From the NCBI RefSeq assembly GCF_004519315.1, contig NZ_SOZE01000014.1, positions 85,950-149,949 on the forward strand: a stretch of 64,000 nt of DNA, in the 5' to 3' direction. A program made the position numbers and the translations under genes. Positions 1 through 9,355 of the stretch are shown here, one piece after another. Each line of letters starts with the position of its first letter. Positions within the stretch are counted from its first letter, which is position 1. This DNA comes from Mucilaginibacter psychrotolerans (GTDB lineage: Bacteria > Bacteroidota > Bacteroidia > Sphingobacteriales > Sphingobacteriaceae). Under the pieces are notes generated by a model. That model did not search any database. It had not been told where the DNA came from and saw only the letters and a list, made by a program, of their open reading frames with translations.

Positions 1-529
1 AGTTGTTAGGGAACCATTCATGATCTAAATGCGGATGGATGGCAAAATTAAGCAGGTTGAGCGATTTATCGCTGTCGGCAGGTACGGTATGATTGCCGTA
101 GGTGGTTCCGTAACTTGTCATGATCATGCTACCTGCACTAAGGCCTACATAAACCAGCTTTTGCAATAACATGGGCAACAAATCGGCCAGGCCGCACTGA
201 TGCAGCCAATAGCATAAGTACTGACAATCGCCACCGCCAACAAGGAGGGCATCGGTTTCCTGCAGCATAGGTAGCCAAAGCTCCTGTTTGATACTTGGCA
301 GAGCAGTTAACTCCAGCACGCCCAGTGATTTCCAACCCAATTGACAAAAAGGATCGCCCAGGATGCCGCAAATTACCTTTTGGATAATTTGTGCCCCACC
401 CGCTATGCCGTATATGGCCGTAGGGATGAAAAGCGCGCTTGCTTGGTCAATTGGTTTGCCCAGCAACGCTACCAATGCGCTATGGATACTTTTGTTGCTG
501 ATGCCGACAGAAGTAAGTAGCAGTTTCAT
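1..529 (-). CDS. Peptidase S51 family protein (dipeptidase E-like), C-terminus cut by window edge
   Basis: The minus strand reads from an ATG at 529 (MKLLLTSVGISNKSIH) without a stop to the window edge, giving about 176 residues. The nucleophile motif GLSAGS lies near residue 133 and matches the G-x-S-A-G elbow of family S51 (peptidase E, cyanophycinase-like). A VGGGD motif near residue 100 and a following His in a HPHLDH segment also fit the family. S51 enzymes are cytoplasmic serine peptidases; peptidase E cleaves Asp-X dipeptides. The substrate of this copy cannot be told from sequence. Only the last part of the protein should be missing. Confidence 0.85.
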   Translation of the reverse strand, partial: MKLLLTSVGISNKSIHSALVALLGKPIDQASALFIPTAIYGIAGGAQIIQKVICGILGDPFCQLGWKSLGVLELTALPSIKQELWLPMLQETDALLVGGGDCQYLCYWLHQCGLADLLPMLLQKLVYVGLSAGSMIMTSYGTTYGNHTVPADSDKSLNLLNFAIHPHLDHEWFPNN

Positions 530-722
530 ACTGACCCAAAGATAGCGGATTAACTAAACCAAAGTTATGGGCAATTGTGCCATAAGATAGGTAGAATTGA
601 GACAACTGACGTTAACTGCGGCTCCATAAAAATCCAGCTCACAAAATCAGTATGTCAAATATAGCTACCGCGTGCTTATTGCTAAAATAAGCACTCCCGA
701 CTGATTGATAGAACAACTCCCG

Positions 723-2249
723 TTAGTTCCCTACTTTGGCGTATTGCGATATTTTACGATGAAGGTCGTCCGGATTAAATGGTTTGCTGATGTAATCGTT
801 CATGCCTACTATAAAGGCCTGGTCCTTAATATCCAGCATAGCCGATGCCGTAAGTGCTATAATTGGTAGATTTTTATATCGCTCATCGGGCAAATTGCGT
901 ATGGCAATAGTGGTTTGGTAGCCATCCATTTCGGGCATCTGCAAATCCATCAGCACCATATCATATGCATTGGTTTGCACCAGCGTTAAGGCTATCTCGC
1001 CATTCTCGGCAACATCGCAATCCACATCCCAAAGCTTCATATATTGTTTGGCAAGTATTACGTTTATCTGGTTGTCTTCGGCTATAAGCAGCTTTACGCC
1101 TTTAAGGCTTTTTACTTCAAAACCACTTTCCTTAACAGGATTCAAGGCGAATTCTTTGTCGCTATTCTTCATTTTAATGCTGAAGAAAAAGGTAGACCCT
1201 CTGCCCACCGTACTCGTAACCTTTATTTCGCTTCCCATCAATTCCAGCAGCTTTTTGGTAATGGTAAGGCCTAAGCCGGTGCCGCCAAATTTGCGGGTAG
1301 TGTCTGAACTGGCCTGCGTAAAGCTGTCAAAGATATTATCAATCTTTTCGGGCGGGATGCCTATGCCGGTATCCATTATTTCAAAGTCGATAACGGTATG
1401 CTCGTCGTTGCGTTTATTCAGGAACGCCGTAATGGTTACCTTACCTTCTTTAGTGAATTTAACGGCATTGCTAATGAGGTTGGTTAAGATTTGGCCAAGC
1501 CTTACCGGGTCGCCTTTAATGGCGTTGGGCAGTTCCTGATCTATCAGCAGTTTAATCAGGATGTTTTTTTCAAGCGCTTTTTGCAATAGCGCCAGGCGGA
1601 TGTTGCTTACCAGATCTTTAATGCTAAAATCGGCCTCTTCAAATTCAACCTTGCCCGCTTCAATTTTGCTGAAATCCAATATGTCGTTGATCAGCACTAA
1701 TAAGTTTTCAGCGGAAAATTTCAATAAGTTGAGATATTCCATCTGATCGGCCCGGGGCTGTAATTGCAGCAGCAGATGCGTAAACCCGATAACCGCGTTC
1801 ATTGGGGTGCGTATCTCATGGCTCATGGTTGATAAAAACTGTGCCTTGGTTAACGCCGCCTTTTCGGCTATATCTTTCGAAATAATCAACTGAGTTTCCA
1901 GTTCTTTTGCTTTTTCTATTTGTTTCTGCAAAAACTTGATGATCGTAATCAGGTCGTCATCGCTGTGGTGCGTGTCTGTAGCTGTTTCTGGTGACAACGA
2001 TGCAATCGCTTTTTTTACCTCGGAGATTGATTTTTTCTTGATCTCATTCTCCTTATGCAGGTAATTATTTACCTCCTGATATTCGCGCTCACTTACCGCA
2101 AAGGCATGCTCCGATAGCTTTTTTGTTTTTTCGAACGAGGCGTAAGAATTGCTTACCGTTTCCAGGAAGCTTTTCAATACCGGGTCCTCCAGGTAATTGT
2201 CGGGAATAAGTTTTTTTATCTGCTTACTTAAAATGTAATGATATTCCAT
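723..2249 (-). CDS. Soluble hybrid histidine kinase (HisKA-HATPase-REC)
   Basis: This 508-residue protein has no membrane segment. The first 140 residues look helical and charged. The H-box FLSTMSHEIRTPMNAVIGF puts the phospho-His at H144. An ATPase domain with DTGIGIP and GGTGLGL follows at about 245-360, then a C-terminal receiver domain at about 383-505 with phospho-acceptor D435 (LMDLQMPEMDGY) and conserved K489. It lies 16 bases downstream of the FIST protein gene in the same direction, so the two are probably co-transcribed. The kinase lacks a recognisable sensor domain, so FIST is the likely signal-binding partner (inference). The output is unknown: the receiver has no DNA-binding domain. 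Confidence 0.93.
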   Translation of the reverse strand: MEYHYILSKQIKKLIPDNYLEDPVLKSFLETVSNSYASFEKTKKLSEHAFAVSEREYQEVNNYLHKENEIKKKSISEVKKAIASLSPETATDTHHSDDDLITIIKFLQKQIEKAKELETQLIISKDIAEKAALTKAQFLSTMSHEIRTPMNAVIGFTHLLLQLQPRADQMEYLNLLKFSAENLLVLINDILDFSKIEAGKVEFEEADFSIKDLVSNIRLALLQKALEKNILIKLLIDQELPNAIKGDPVRLGQILTNLISNAVKFTKEGKVTITAFLNKRNDEHTVIDFEIMDTGIGIPPEKIDNIFDSFTQASSDTTRKFGGTGLGLTITKKLLELMGSEIKVTSTVGRGSTFFFSIKMKNSDKEFALNPVKESGFEVKSLKGVKLLIAEDNQINVILAKQYMKLWDVDCDVAENGEIALTLVQTNAYDMVLMDLQMPEMDGYQTTIAIRNLPDERYKNLPIIALTASAMLDIKDQAFIVGMNDYISKPFNPDDLHRKISQYAKVGN

Positions 2250-2265
2250 ACCTGGGTTTTATACG

Positions 2266-3393
2266 CTATAGCTCGGTGAATGTAGTAATGGTCATGGTTT
2301 GATTGTGCAATTCGCACTGTACGCTATCGTTGAAAGGAGAGATCTCGCCGTAACTGTAAAAACCGGTGATTGCCGCAGCATCGCCCAGTATCTCTTTGGC
2401 GGCTTCAAGCTCTTCAAACGTCCTTTCCTGAAGGATGAGTTTACGGCCCACACAACTGATCAGCACGGCCAGATCGGGTGTGCTTGCTTCAATACCGGCG
2501 AAGTTGGCCGCTTTTGACGATGCTTCAATTATTTTATCGAAGTTGGCCTTCATCAACCTTACCTTACTTCCCTCGGGCAGGTTGCCTGCAAAGGTCATTG
2601 ATTTTTGTTCTTCGTTTATGTTCAATATGGTGCGCACTACGTTGTGCCCATCGTTATGACGTAAGGAAAGCGGGAACAGCAATGCGGACCCAGGTAGCTC
2701 ATCTACGTAATCGCCCAGGTACTCTTTGTAAAGATCAAGTGCATTTTTGTTATCAATTTCAAACAATATGTTTTGATTCGACCTGGTGATGGTGCGTTCC
2801 GGGCCGAATTCGTCCCAACCGCCAACCGAGCCATGGCCTATGCGGATGTCGCCGCCATAAAAACCGATGGCTATAACGTTGCCTTGCGCCGGTGCTTCGT
2901 TTAAACCGGTAAGCGTTTTTTCGAAACGTGCAGCATCCCCTGCCAAACCGCCGGTAACAGGTACCTGGTGCTTATTATCCTTATTAAGCCCGCTAACCAA
3001 TTCGCTGCCGTTAATAAAAGTACCGTCGGATATCACAAACACGCAGTTCAAGTCATCTGCAGAGAGCTGCTGCATTAAAAACAGGCCCGTATCAAAACTA
3101 TTAGCATGGTGTTTGATATTGGTTTTGATACTTTTAATCCTGGTTTTTTCAAATTCTATTGCCGTGGCAACCGCGCTATCATCGTAAACGCCTTCGCCAA
3201 GTATTTCCCCTGCCGTTGACGAAAACACAATATCCGAGTTCAAATAGATTGACCGCAGGTGGCTAAGAATTTCCGGGTGGGATATAACTGCCGGTGAGCC
3301 AAATACCAATACTAATTGGGATTTTTCCGGGACGAGGCCTGATGGCATATCCACCCACCTATCATTTACAAAATGGTGCTGTTGTGTTTTCAT
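2266..3393 (-). CDS. FIST-domain sensory protein
   Basis: This 375-residue protein has no signal peptide and matches the FIST N plus FIST C architecture. Features include LVLVFGSPAVISHPEILSHL near the N-terminus, FSSTAGEILGEGVY around 58-71, CVFVISDGTFINGSELVSGL around 117-136 and VTGGLAGDAARF soon after. FIST domains are cytoplasmic small-ligand-binding domains (amino acids have been proposed), usually found beside or fused to kinases, cyclases and chemotaxis proteins. Here FIST is a separate protein directly upstream of a kinase without its own sensor. It starts at ATG 3393. The ligand is unknown. Confidence 0.9.
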   Translation of the reverse strand: MKTQQHHFVNDRWVDMPSGLVPEKSQLVLVFGSPAVISHPEILSHLRSIYLNSDIVFSSTAGEILGEGVYDDSAVATAIEFEKTRIKSIKTNIKHHANSFDTGLFLMQQLSADDLNCVFVISDGTFINGSELVSGLNKDNKHQVPVTGGLAGDAARFEKTLTGLNEAPAQGNVIAIGFYGGDIRIGHGSVGGWDEFGPERTITRSNQNILFEIDNKNALDLYKEYLGDYVDELPGSALLFPLSLRHNDGHNVVRTILNINEEQKSMTFAGNLPEGSKVRLMKANFDKIIEASSKAANFAGIEASTPDLAVLISCVGRKLILQERTFEELEAAKEILGDAAAITGFYSYGEISPFNDSVQCELHNQTMTITTFTEL

Positions 3394-3550
3394 TACTCGG
3401 GTTTTTAGTCAATAGCATTTGCTCCAGGGTAGCGCAAATATTTATCGTCTAAATATATTCAAATATTACGATTTTGGTATTAATTTACTAAAAAGATACA
3501 TATAATAATATATAGCTAAGCTGTCTTTATTGTTACAGGCTGGCGTATTA

Positions 3551-5131
3551 CTACTGCGGATTAATGGCAATACCCTTCGCTTCGCGAATAAGTTGAAATA
3601 GATGATCGGGGCGAACGACAAAATAATCTTCGTTTAGCGAATTAGCCACATTTTTAAAACTTGTTGGCGTTACACCCTGCCAGGGCTGCGCCTGTATAAT
3701 CACGAAACGGGGTGAAGTTTTATCCCAACCTGCGGCTGCACGGGCAATATGGTCTTTCATGGCCTGTTCGTTTGTACAGTAGTTGCAGGAAAGTGCCATG
3801 CCCGGTAAGCTGTCATTATAAATAGTGAGCCCGCCTCCGGTATTTTGGGCAGTTAGGCCAAGCAAGGATTTTGCTTCAGCGGCATAAATCTTCCCAACGT
3901 TAGGGTTAATGCCGCCGGTAATCGTGTTCCAGATGGTGATTACCCGTAAACCAGCACGGTTATTATAGTCCTGGGTTTTGGCAACGAATTGTTTCAGTAA
4001 ACTTTCATCCGTCCAGTTATTTGGATAAGTATAACCGTAGCCCGATGGCCCGGAAATGAGATTGTCATTATTGGTAGCAGTTTGATAAAAGTAGTTAAGC
4101 GCGCCAGGCATGGCATCCAGCATGGCTGGTGAAACGGTCCATCCCATCGGAACAGCACCCTTGTCAGGGTTATCCCACAGTTTACGCATGGCATGCTCAA
4201 TAAATTGCAAATTGTCTCCGTCGCTTAATATAAATGCAACGTAGATATTGTTTTTAAGAGCCGGTTTTGGCGGGATTGGTTTGATATGGACTATTCTGGA
4301 TGTACCGCTATGCACCGTCAGGTTGGTGCTCCAATCGCTGGCAATTGTTGCAATACCATACTTTGATGCCCGCTCTATGCCGGGCGCTTCCTCGGGCCAC
4401 CAGCCCATAAAGGTTGCACCGGGCGACAACGAAGACAGGAACTTGTCCAGCAATTCGCTTTCGCCAGCTATTTTAGGATCCAGCCAAATTACTGCAGCGC
4501 CCAGCGCTACTGCATATTCGCGAAGGGCCGCTTTATGCACAGCCGGATTTAACCCAATTAATAATCGATGGTCAAGAGTGGGCCAATAGGTATCATACAG
4601 CGATTGGTAAACAGCCAGCTTACTGCTGAATTTTCCCCGCAAATCAACTAACACATGCATATTATAGGGAGCAGCCGTTAGCTTAGATAGCAATAGGGGC
4701 GAGGCAATTAATGCGCCTTTGCTTTTTGCAAGTACTGTGGCCAGGTTTATGGTATGCACTTGCGCAGGATCATAAACAATCAACCCCGAGATTTTGCTCC
4801 GGTATTTGGTGATCAGGTCCCATTTGTCTGTAGGTTCAGTCCACTTAAAACCCAATGACTTGAGCCAGGTATACGGCCCTTCGGCCAAAGCATCACCTTC
4901 ATAGGAAAAGATACGCGGCTGTTTGCGGTTTACCACACCCTTTAATGACGCGAACAGGTACATTTCTGCTGAAGCGTAAGGGGAGCTATCTCGCAACATG
5001 ATCAAATCCTGAACCTGCGCCGACGCGGGGAAAGATGGCAGCAGCTGACCCGGCGGCCATTTGATTTGGGCCATGGATGGCGTGACAAATAAGCAGAATA
5101 AAAGAACGCAAACGGCGTGGATCTTACGCAT
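3551..5131 (-). CDS. Secreted GxGYxYP-family protein
   Basis: This 526-residue protein has a clear signal peptide (residues 1-21, MRKIHAVCVLLFCLFVTPSMA). The signature GYGYTYP is at residues 364-370, preceded by SDGDNLQF near 303-310, which is typical of the GxGYxYP C-terminal domain; the N-terminal half matches the partner domain of these proteins. The family occurs in Bacteroidota and is thought to be carbohydrate-related, but no activity is established, so none is assigned. It starts at ATG 5131. Both flanks are non-coding (157 and 258 bases), so it seems to be transcribed alone. Confidence 0.85.
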   Translation of the reverse strand: MRKIHAVCVLLFCLFVTPSMAQIKWPPGQLLPSFPASAQVQDLIMLRDSSPYASAEMYLFASLKGVVNRKQPRIFSYEGDALAEGPYTWLKSLGFKWTEPTDKWDLITKYRSKISGLIVYDPAQVHTINLATVLAKSKGALIASPLLLSKLTAAPYNMHVLVDLRGKFSSKLAVYQSLYDTYWPTLDHRLLIGLNPAVHKAALREYAVALGAAVIWLDPKIAGESELLDKFLSSLSPGATFMGWWPEEAPGIERASKYGIATIASDWSTNLTVHSGTSRIVHIKPIPPKPALKNNIYVAFILSDGDNLQFIEHAMRKLWDNPDKGAVPMGWTVSPAMLDAMPGALNYFYQTATNNDNLISGPSGYGYTYPNNWTDESLLKQFVAKTQDYNNRAGLRVITIWNTITGGINPNVGKIYAAEAKSLLGLTAQNTGGGLTIYNDSLPGMALSCNYCTNEQAMKDHIARAAAGWDKTSPRFVIIQAQPWQGVTPTSFKNVANSLNEDYFVVRPDHLFQLIREAKGIAINPQ

Positions 5132-5389
5132 TTTAATAGGTTATATTAACTGTTAAATATAGGGTTAACGTTTATTGTTTTCTATCGATTTGAAAAAGGT
5201 TGAAAAATAGCAAAGCCCTGATATTTCTATCAAGGCCTTGTTTAAAGCATTTAAACTGCAGAGGAAACGCGTAGTGAATAAAAAATATCGATTTTGTCCT
5301 CACCCTACAAGAGCTTTTTCCGCAACCATTTGCGCGCACCATGTAGCAGCCTGGTCTTTTATCCGTCAAAATCATTAATTTAGCCATTG

Positions 5390-6739
5390 ATGAATAAGGA
5401 TATTACAGACAAGGCCGATCGGAAAAAGAAGATATTTGTGCTGGATACATCAGTTATCCTATACGATCACAACGCTTTCGAGAACTTTCAGGAACATGAT
5501 GTGGCCATACCCATACAGGTGCTGGAAGAATTGGACAACATGAAAAGCGGCAACGATACGCGCAACTTTGAGGCGCGCAGCTTTATCCGCCTGATGGACG
5601 ATATCTCCAAAAATCAACTCATCAATCAGTGGATGCCCTTGAACGGTAAAAGCAAGGGTAGCTTTAAGGTGATCATGGACGTAAAGAACAGCAGCGCAGA
5701 TGCCGAAGAGGTTTTTGGCTCTGAAAAGACTGACCATCGCATATTGAACGCGGCGCTTGGTGTGCAATTTGAGAACCCGGATAAAAAGGTGATACTGGTA
5801 TCTAAAGACATTTGCCTTCGCCTAAAAGCTAAGGCCTTAAACCTGTATGCCGAAGATTACGAAACGGGCAAGGTGAAAAACCTGGAAGAGTTGTACAGTG
5901 GCAAAACCGTGCTGAACAAGGTAACCGAAAAGCTCATTGCCCGCCTCAATAAAAACGATACCATCCCCGCAGAGGATATGGAGATAAAGGCCCAAAGCAA
6001 CCAGTTTTTTGTACTGAACAGCAAAAACGCAACCGCATCTGCTTTCTACAATAAGCAAAGCAACCGGATAGAAAAGGTGACCGAGCAGCCTGTTTTGAAT
6101 ATCCACCCGCGCAACCTGGAGCAGGCTTTCGCCATACATGCCCTGCTGCATCCCGATATTAAGCTTGTGACCATACAAGGCAATGCCGGCACGGGTAAAA
6201 CCCTTTTAGCCCTGGCCAGCGCGCTGGAGCAACGCAAGCATTATCGCCAGATATTCGTTACCCGCCCTATAGTGCCTCTAAGCAATAAGGACATTGGCTT
6301 TTTGCCCGGCGACATTAAATCGAAGATTGACCCATATATGGCACCGATATGGGATAACCTGAAGTTTATTAAAGACCAATTTGCCGACGATGAAAAGATG
6401 CAGGGCAAGATAGACGAACTGGTTGCCAACGATAAGATATCCATCACCCCGCTGGCATTTATCCGTGGGCGCACGCTGGCCAAGATATTTTTTATTGTAG
6501 ATGAAGCCCAGAACCTTACCCCACACGAGGTGAAAACCATCATTTCGAGGGCAGGGGAGAACAGCAAATTTGTTTTTACGGGTGATATTTATCAGATAGA
6601 TACCCCATACCTGGATGCCGAAAGTAATGGCCTATCGTACCTGATAGATAAAGCCAAAGGGCACCCGCTATACGCGCATATCACCCTGCAAAAAGGCGAG
6701 CGTAGCGAACTGGCTAATTTGGCTACGGAGTTGTTATAA
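5390..6739 (+). CDS. PhoH-family ATPase with N-terminal PIN domain (PhoH2-type)
   Basis: The 449-residue cytoplasmic protein has a PIN nuclease-like domain first (FVLDTSVILYDHN, D19) and a PhoH helicase-like ATPase domain after about residue 235. Walker A GNAGTGKT is at 264-271 and Walker B FFIVDEAQN is near 365. PIN-PhoH fusions (PhoH2/YlaK type) are predicted RNA-unwinding and cleaving enzymes. An in-frame TTG lies at 5387, but the ATG at 5390 is the natural start. It is convergent with the histidine kinase gene ending at 6761. Confidence 0.93.
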   Translation: MNKDITDKADRKKKIFVLDTSVILYDHNAFENFQEHDVAIPIQVLEELDNMKSGNDTRNFEARSFIRLMDDISKNQLINQWMPLNGKSKGSFKVIMDVKNSSADAEEVFGSEKTDHRILNAALGVQFENPDKKVILVSKDICLRLKAKALNLYAEDYETGKVKNLEELYSGKTVLNKVTEKLIARLNKNDTIPAEDMEIKAQSNQFFVLNSKNATASAFYNKQSNRIEKVTEQPVLNIHPRNLEQAFAIHALLHPDIKLVTIQGNAGTGKTLLALASALEQRKHYRQIFVTRPIVPLSNKDIGFLPGDIKSKIDPYMAPIWDNLKFIKDQFADDEKMQGKIDELVANDKISITPLAFIRGRTLAKIFFIVDEAQNLTPHEVKTIISRAGENSKFVFTGDIYQIDTPYLDAESNGLSYLIDKAKGHPLYAHITLQKGERSELANLATELL

Positions 6740-6760
6740 CAGGTAAGTGCCTGAAAGAGT

Positions 6761-8803
6761 TTACCGTGGCAATTCCACGTAAAACACGGTTCCCTTATCT
6801 GGCCTGCTTTTGAACCAAATGCGACCGCCATGGGCTTCTATAATTTTTTTGGAGATTGATAAACCCAGTCCGAAGGGCTGCTCGCCGCGCGTACCTGTTT
6901 TTTTAGCGGGCGTAAACATTTCGAAAATGGTGTCTTTATCCCGTTCCGGGATACCTATGCCGTTATCGGTTACGGTGATGAGGACGGTGTTTGCCTTGCC
7001 TACGATATCTACGCTTATTTCAGTACCTTCATGGCTGAATTTGATGGCATTGATAATAAGGTTGTTGAATACCCTCCAGATGCTTTCTCGGTTGATGGGA
7101 GCAACTATCTCCTCGTCTACGCTATCGAAACGAATGTATTGCTGCTTTTCGTTTGCTTTAAACTGCAACAACTCCACCGAATCGAATAAAAGAGCCCTTA
7201 CATCCTGCAGCTGCGTTTCCAGCGTATTATTGTGATCGGCAAGGCCAGATTCCAACAACTCGTTTATCATCTCCAGCGAGCTTTTACTGGTGCTTTCGAT
7301 CAGCTTAAGCAGATGCCGGTTTTCTTCGTTCAGGTTGCTTTCTTCCTCGCGTATCATAGCCGTAAGGCCCATGATGCCCGATAATGGGTTACGCAGGTCG
7401 TGCGCCATTACACGCATTACGCGTATATAGTTGGTATTTAAAAGTTCTACCTGCGCAAGGCTAGCCTGTAACCGACTGTTTTGCAGTGCTGCGTTTATAT
7501 TTGCCTGCCGGCTTCTGTTTAGGCTACGGTAAGCAAGCACTATAATTACCACTGATAACATGGCTACCACACCTATGCCCAGCAGGTACAGCTTTTTAAG
7601 GTTGTTTTTCTGCTTTAACACCACAAGCGATTGCTCCTGTTGCAGGGTGTTTAGTTCCCGTTCCACATCCAGCCGGTAAAGATCGGAAGAGTTGTTGTCG
7701 GCCGAATCTTTCAGACGGCTATAATCAGTTTGATAACGATACGCCTCAGCCGGTTTACCGGTTAAGCTCAGGTATTCGGCATATAGCAGCGTCCATTTGG
7801 GCAATGAACCAGAATTGGCCGAAAAATAACTATCGAGCAAGTACTTGCTGCGTTTTAAGGCATCGCCCGCTTTCTGGTACTCTCCTTTTTTTAAGTACAC
7901 CTGTGTCAACTTAAGCAGGGGTGGTATGCGTACCCCGCTGTGCCGGTCGTCCATACTGATGGCCATACATTTATCAAGGTATTCTTCGGCAAGAGTAAAA
8001 TTGCCTTTTTTTATGTTAAGGCCGCCGAGGTTATCGTAGGCAATCTCCAGTGCACCATCGGTATAGTATTTAGATATAAGCTTAAGGCTATCTGTGGCCT
8101 TTATCAGCTTCAGATCGGCCAGGTAATAGTATTCAGCGCTATCCAGCTTGCCCGCGAGTTCGTAGGAAAAGCCTGAATTGTTTAGGGCCCCCTGTTTTAA
8201 AAAGAATAATTTTTGCTGTGTAAGCTTTTCGTTGCAGTTTGCAAGCACGTTATAGCTATCGGCGAAATAGCGGGCGGCCAGCAAATACTTGCGCTGGTCG
8301 TAATAAATGCCGCCTATTTTGCTGGCCAGGTTGCTATTATCGCAACTGGTGCCGGGCAGTATATCGCGTGCACGATAGTAATATCGCAGTGCGAGGATGT
8401 ATTTTGCAGCCTTTAGGCAGGCATCGCCTTTTGTCAATAAGGTTTTGAAGTAAGCGTCCGGATAGTCGGTTTTGCGGCTGCCGTAGTCAAAATACGCAAT
8501 GGCACTATCGGCATAAGCATTCATTACCGCCGGGTTGCTATGGTAATACTGCGTCCATTGGCAATAGTAAAGGCTTATCGATGGGTCGGCCGGGTTAATT
8601 CTGGCGCGCAATTTGGCCAAAAGCACTTTGGCATCATCGCTTTTGTCGGCAATATAAAGGCTATCGGCAATGTCGATCTGTCGCTTTATGGTTGCGTTGG
8701 GGGTATCCGGGTGTTTCTTGCAGGCTTGCAGTAACAAAAGTAGCGTGCATACCAGCAACGAGCTATTTTTTGCAAAAATGGGGTAAGCCGTTTTATAAGC
8801 CAT
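6761..8803 (-). CDS. TPR-containing histidine kinase with lipoprotein-type N-terminus
   Basis: The reading frame is open to 8968, but the start at ATG 8803 gives a proper lipoprotein signal (lipobox ending at C27, LLLQAC) and 680 residues. Residues 35-390 are helical repeats resembling tetratricopeptide repeats. A transmembrane helix lies at about 403-425, followed by a short coiled coil, an H-box with H468 (VMAHDLRNPLSG), and an ATPase domain with DNGIGIP and FGLGLSI. The predicted topology is a periplasmic TPR sensor and a cytoplasmic kinase. Either a Cys27 lipid anchor or a cleaved signal would be needed along with the later helix. No receiver domain or regulator gene is adjacent, so it is an orphan kinase. 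Confidence 0.88.
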   Translation of the reverse strand: MAYKTAYPIFAKNSSLLVCTLLLLLQACKKHPDTPNATIKRQIDIADSLYIADKSDDAKVLLAKLRARINPADPSISLYYCQWTQYYHSNPAVMNAYADSAIAYFDYGSRKTDYPDAYFKTLLTKGDACLKAAKYILALRYYYRARDILPGTSCDNSNLASKIGGIYYDQRKYLLAARYFADSYNVLANCNEKLTQQKLFFLKQGALNNSGFSYELAGKLDSAEYYYLADLKLIKATDSLKLISKYYTDGALEIAYDNLGGLNIKKGNFTLAEEYLDKCMAISMDDRHSGVRIPPLLKLTQVYLKKGEYQKAGDALKRSKYLLDSYFSANSGSLPKWTLLYAEYLSLTGKPAEAYRYQTDYSRLKDSADNNSSDLYRLDVERELNTLQQEQSLVVLKQKNNLKKLYLLGIGVVAMLSVVIIVLAYRSLNRSRQANINAALQNSRLQASLAQVELLNTNYIRVMRVMAHDLRNPLSGIMGLTAMIREEESNLNEENRHLLKLIESTSKSSLEMINELLESGLADHNNTLETQLQDVRALLFDSVELLQFKANEKQQYIRFDSVDEEIVAPINRESIWRVFNNLIINAIKFSHEGTEISVDIVGKANTVLITVTDNGIGIPERDKDTIFEMFTPAKKTGTRGEQPFGLGLSISKKIIEAHGGRIWFKSRPDKGTVFYVELPR

Positions 8804-9029
8804 AAACAAATCAGGGGTATAGTACCAGCTTGAAAAGATAGTACTCTTATTTTGTTTGGCCAAATAAATTAAGGTTATCGATAATTTTTTTTCTTTGTCA
8901 TTAATGAAACCTGCTGATGCATAAATAATTAACAAATTCGGGGTTAAATTTAACATTTGATGGCGCAATAAGGCAGCTTATTTTGCCGTATTTATAGCAC
9001 ATCTAAAAATTAAAAGCACTGACCCCAAA

Positions 9030-9266
9030 ATGGATTACAAGATTAAATTAACAGACGGCAAAGCGCATTTGGTAAACATCACCAGCGCTTATTTTAAATC
9101 GTGGCAGGTGTGGCACGTGAGGTTTAAGGACGGGCGGGTAGCCATGTTGTTCAAGCTCGGCAGCGAGTGGATGCAGCGCAACGAAGATTTCCTGGAAGAA
9201 GAGGTTCTACAGGTTATCGGCAGCACCATCGATAAGATTATTTATAAACGGAACATTGCATTTTAA
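9030..9266 (+). CDS. Small conserved-looking protein of unknown function
   Basis: The ORF encodes 78 residues (MDYKIKLTDGKAHLVNIT...) and starts with ATG. Composition is that of a folded soluble protein: a beta-rich first half (WQVWHVRFKDGRVAMLFKL) and a helical C-terminus. It is divergent from the TPR kinase, with a 226-base spacer that could hold promoters for both. No family recognised and no function proposed. Codon use resembles the neighbours, which supports a real gene. Confidence 0.7.
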   Translation: MDYKIKLTDGKAHLVNITSAYFKSWQVWHVRFKDGRVAMLFKLGSEWMQRNEDFLEEEVLQVIGSTIDKIIYKRNIAF

Positions 9267-9273
9267 AACAACC

Positions 9274-9305
9274 TTCCCAAAGGACTATTATCTTTCCTTT
9301 GGGAA
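9274..9305 (-). terminator. Hairpin between convergent genes
   Basis: A perfect 11-base inverted repeat (TTCCCAAAGGA at 9274-9284 and its complement at 9295-9305) has a 10-base loop. Read on the minus strand it is followed by GGTTGTTTTAAAA, so it most likely terminates the cyclase gene. It may also act on the small gene ending at 9266. Confidence 0.65.
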
Positions 9306-9355
9306 AGTTCTGTCGAAGCTACAATAATAAAATAATATTTGTATCCTGCACACCT

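Noticed and set aside
672..694. 9-base-pair hairpin after the hybrid kinase stop
   Set aside because: No T-run on either side, so a terminator call is not supported.
5172..5387. 71-codon ORF on the minus strand next to phoH
   Set aside because: It overlaps only non-coding DNA, has no protein-like pattern, and starts in the phoH start region; a chance ORF is more likely.
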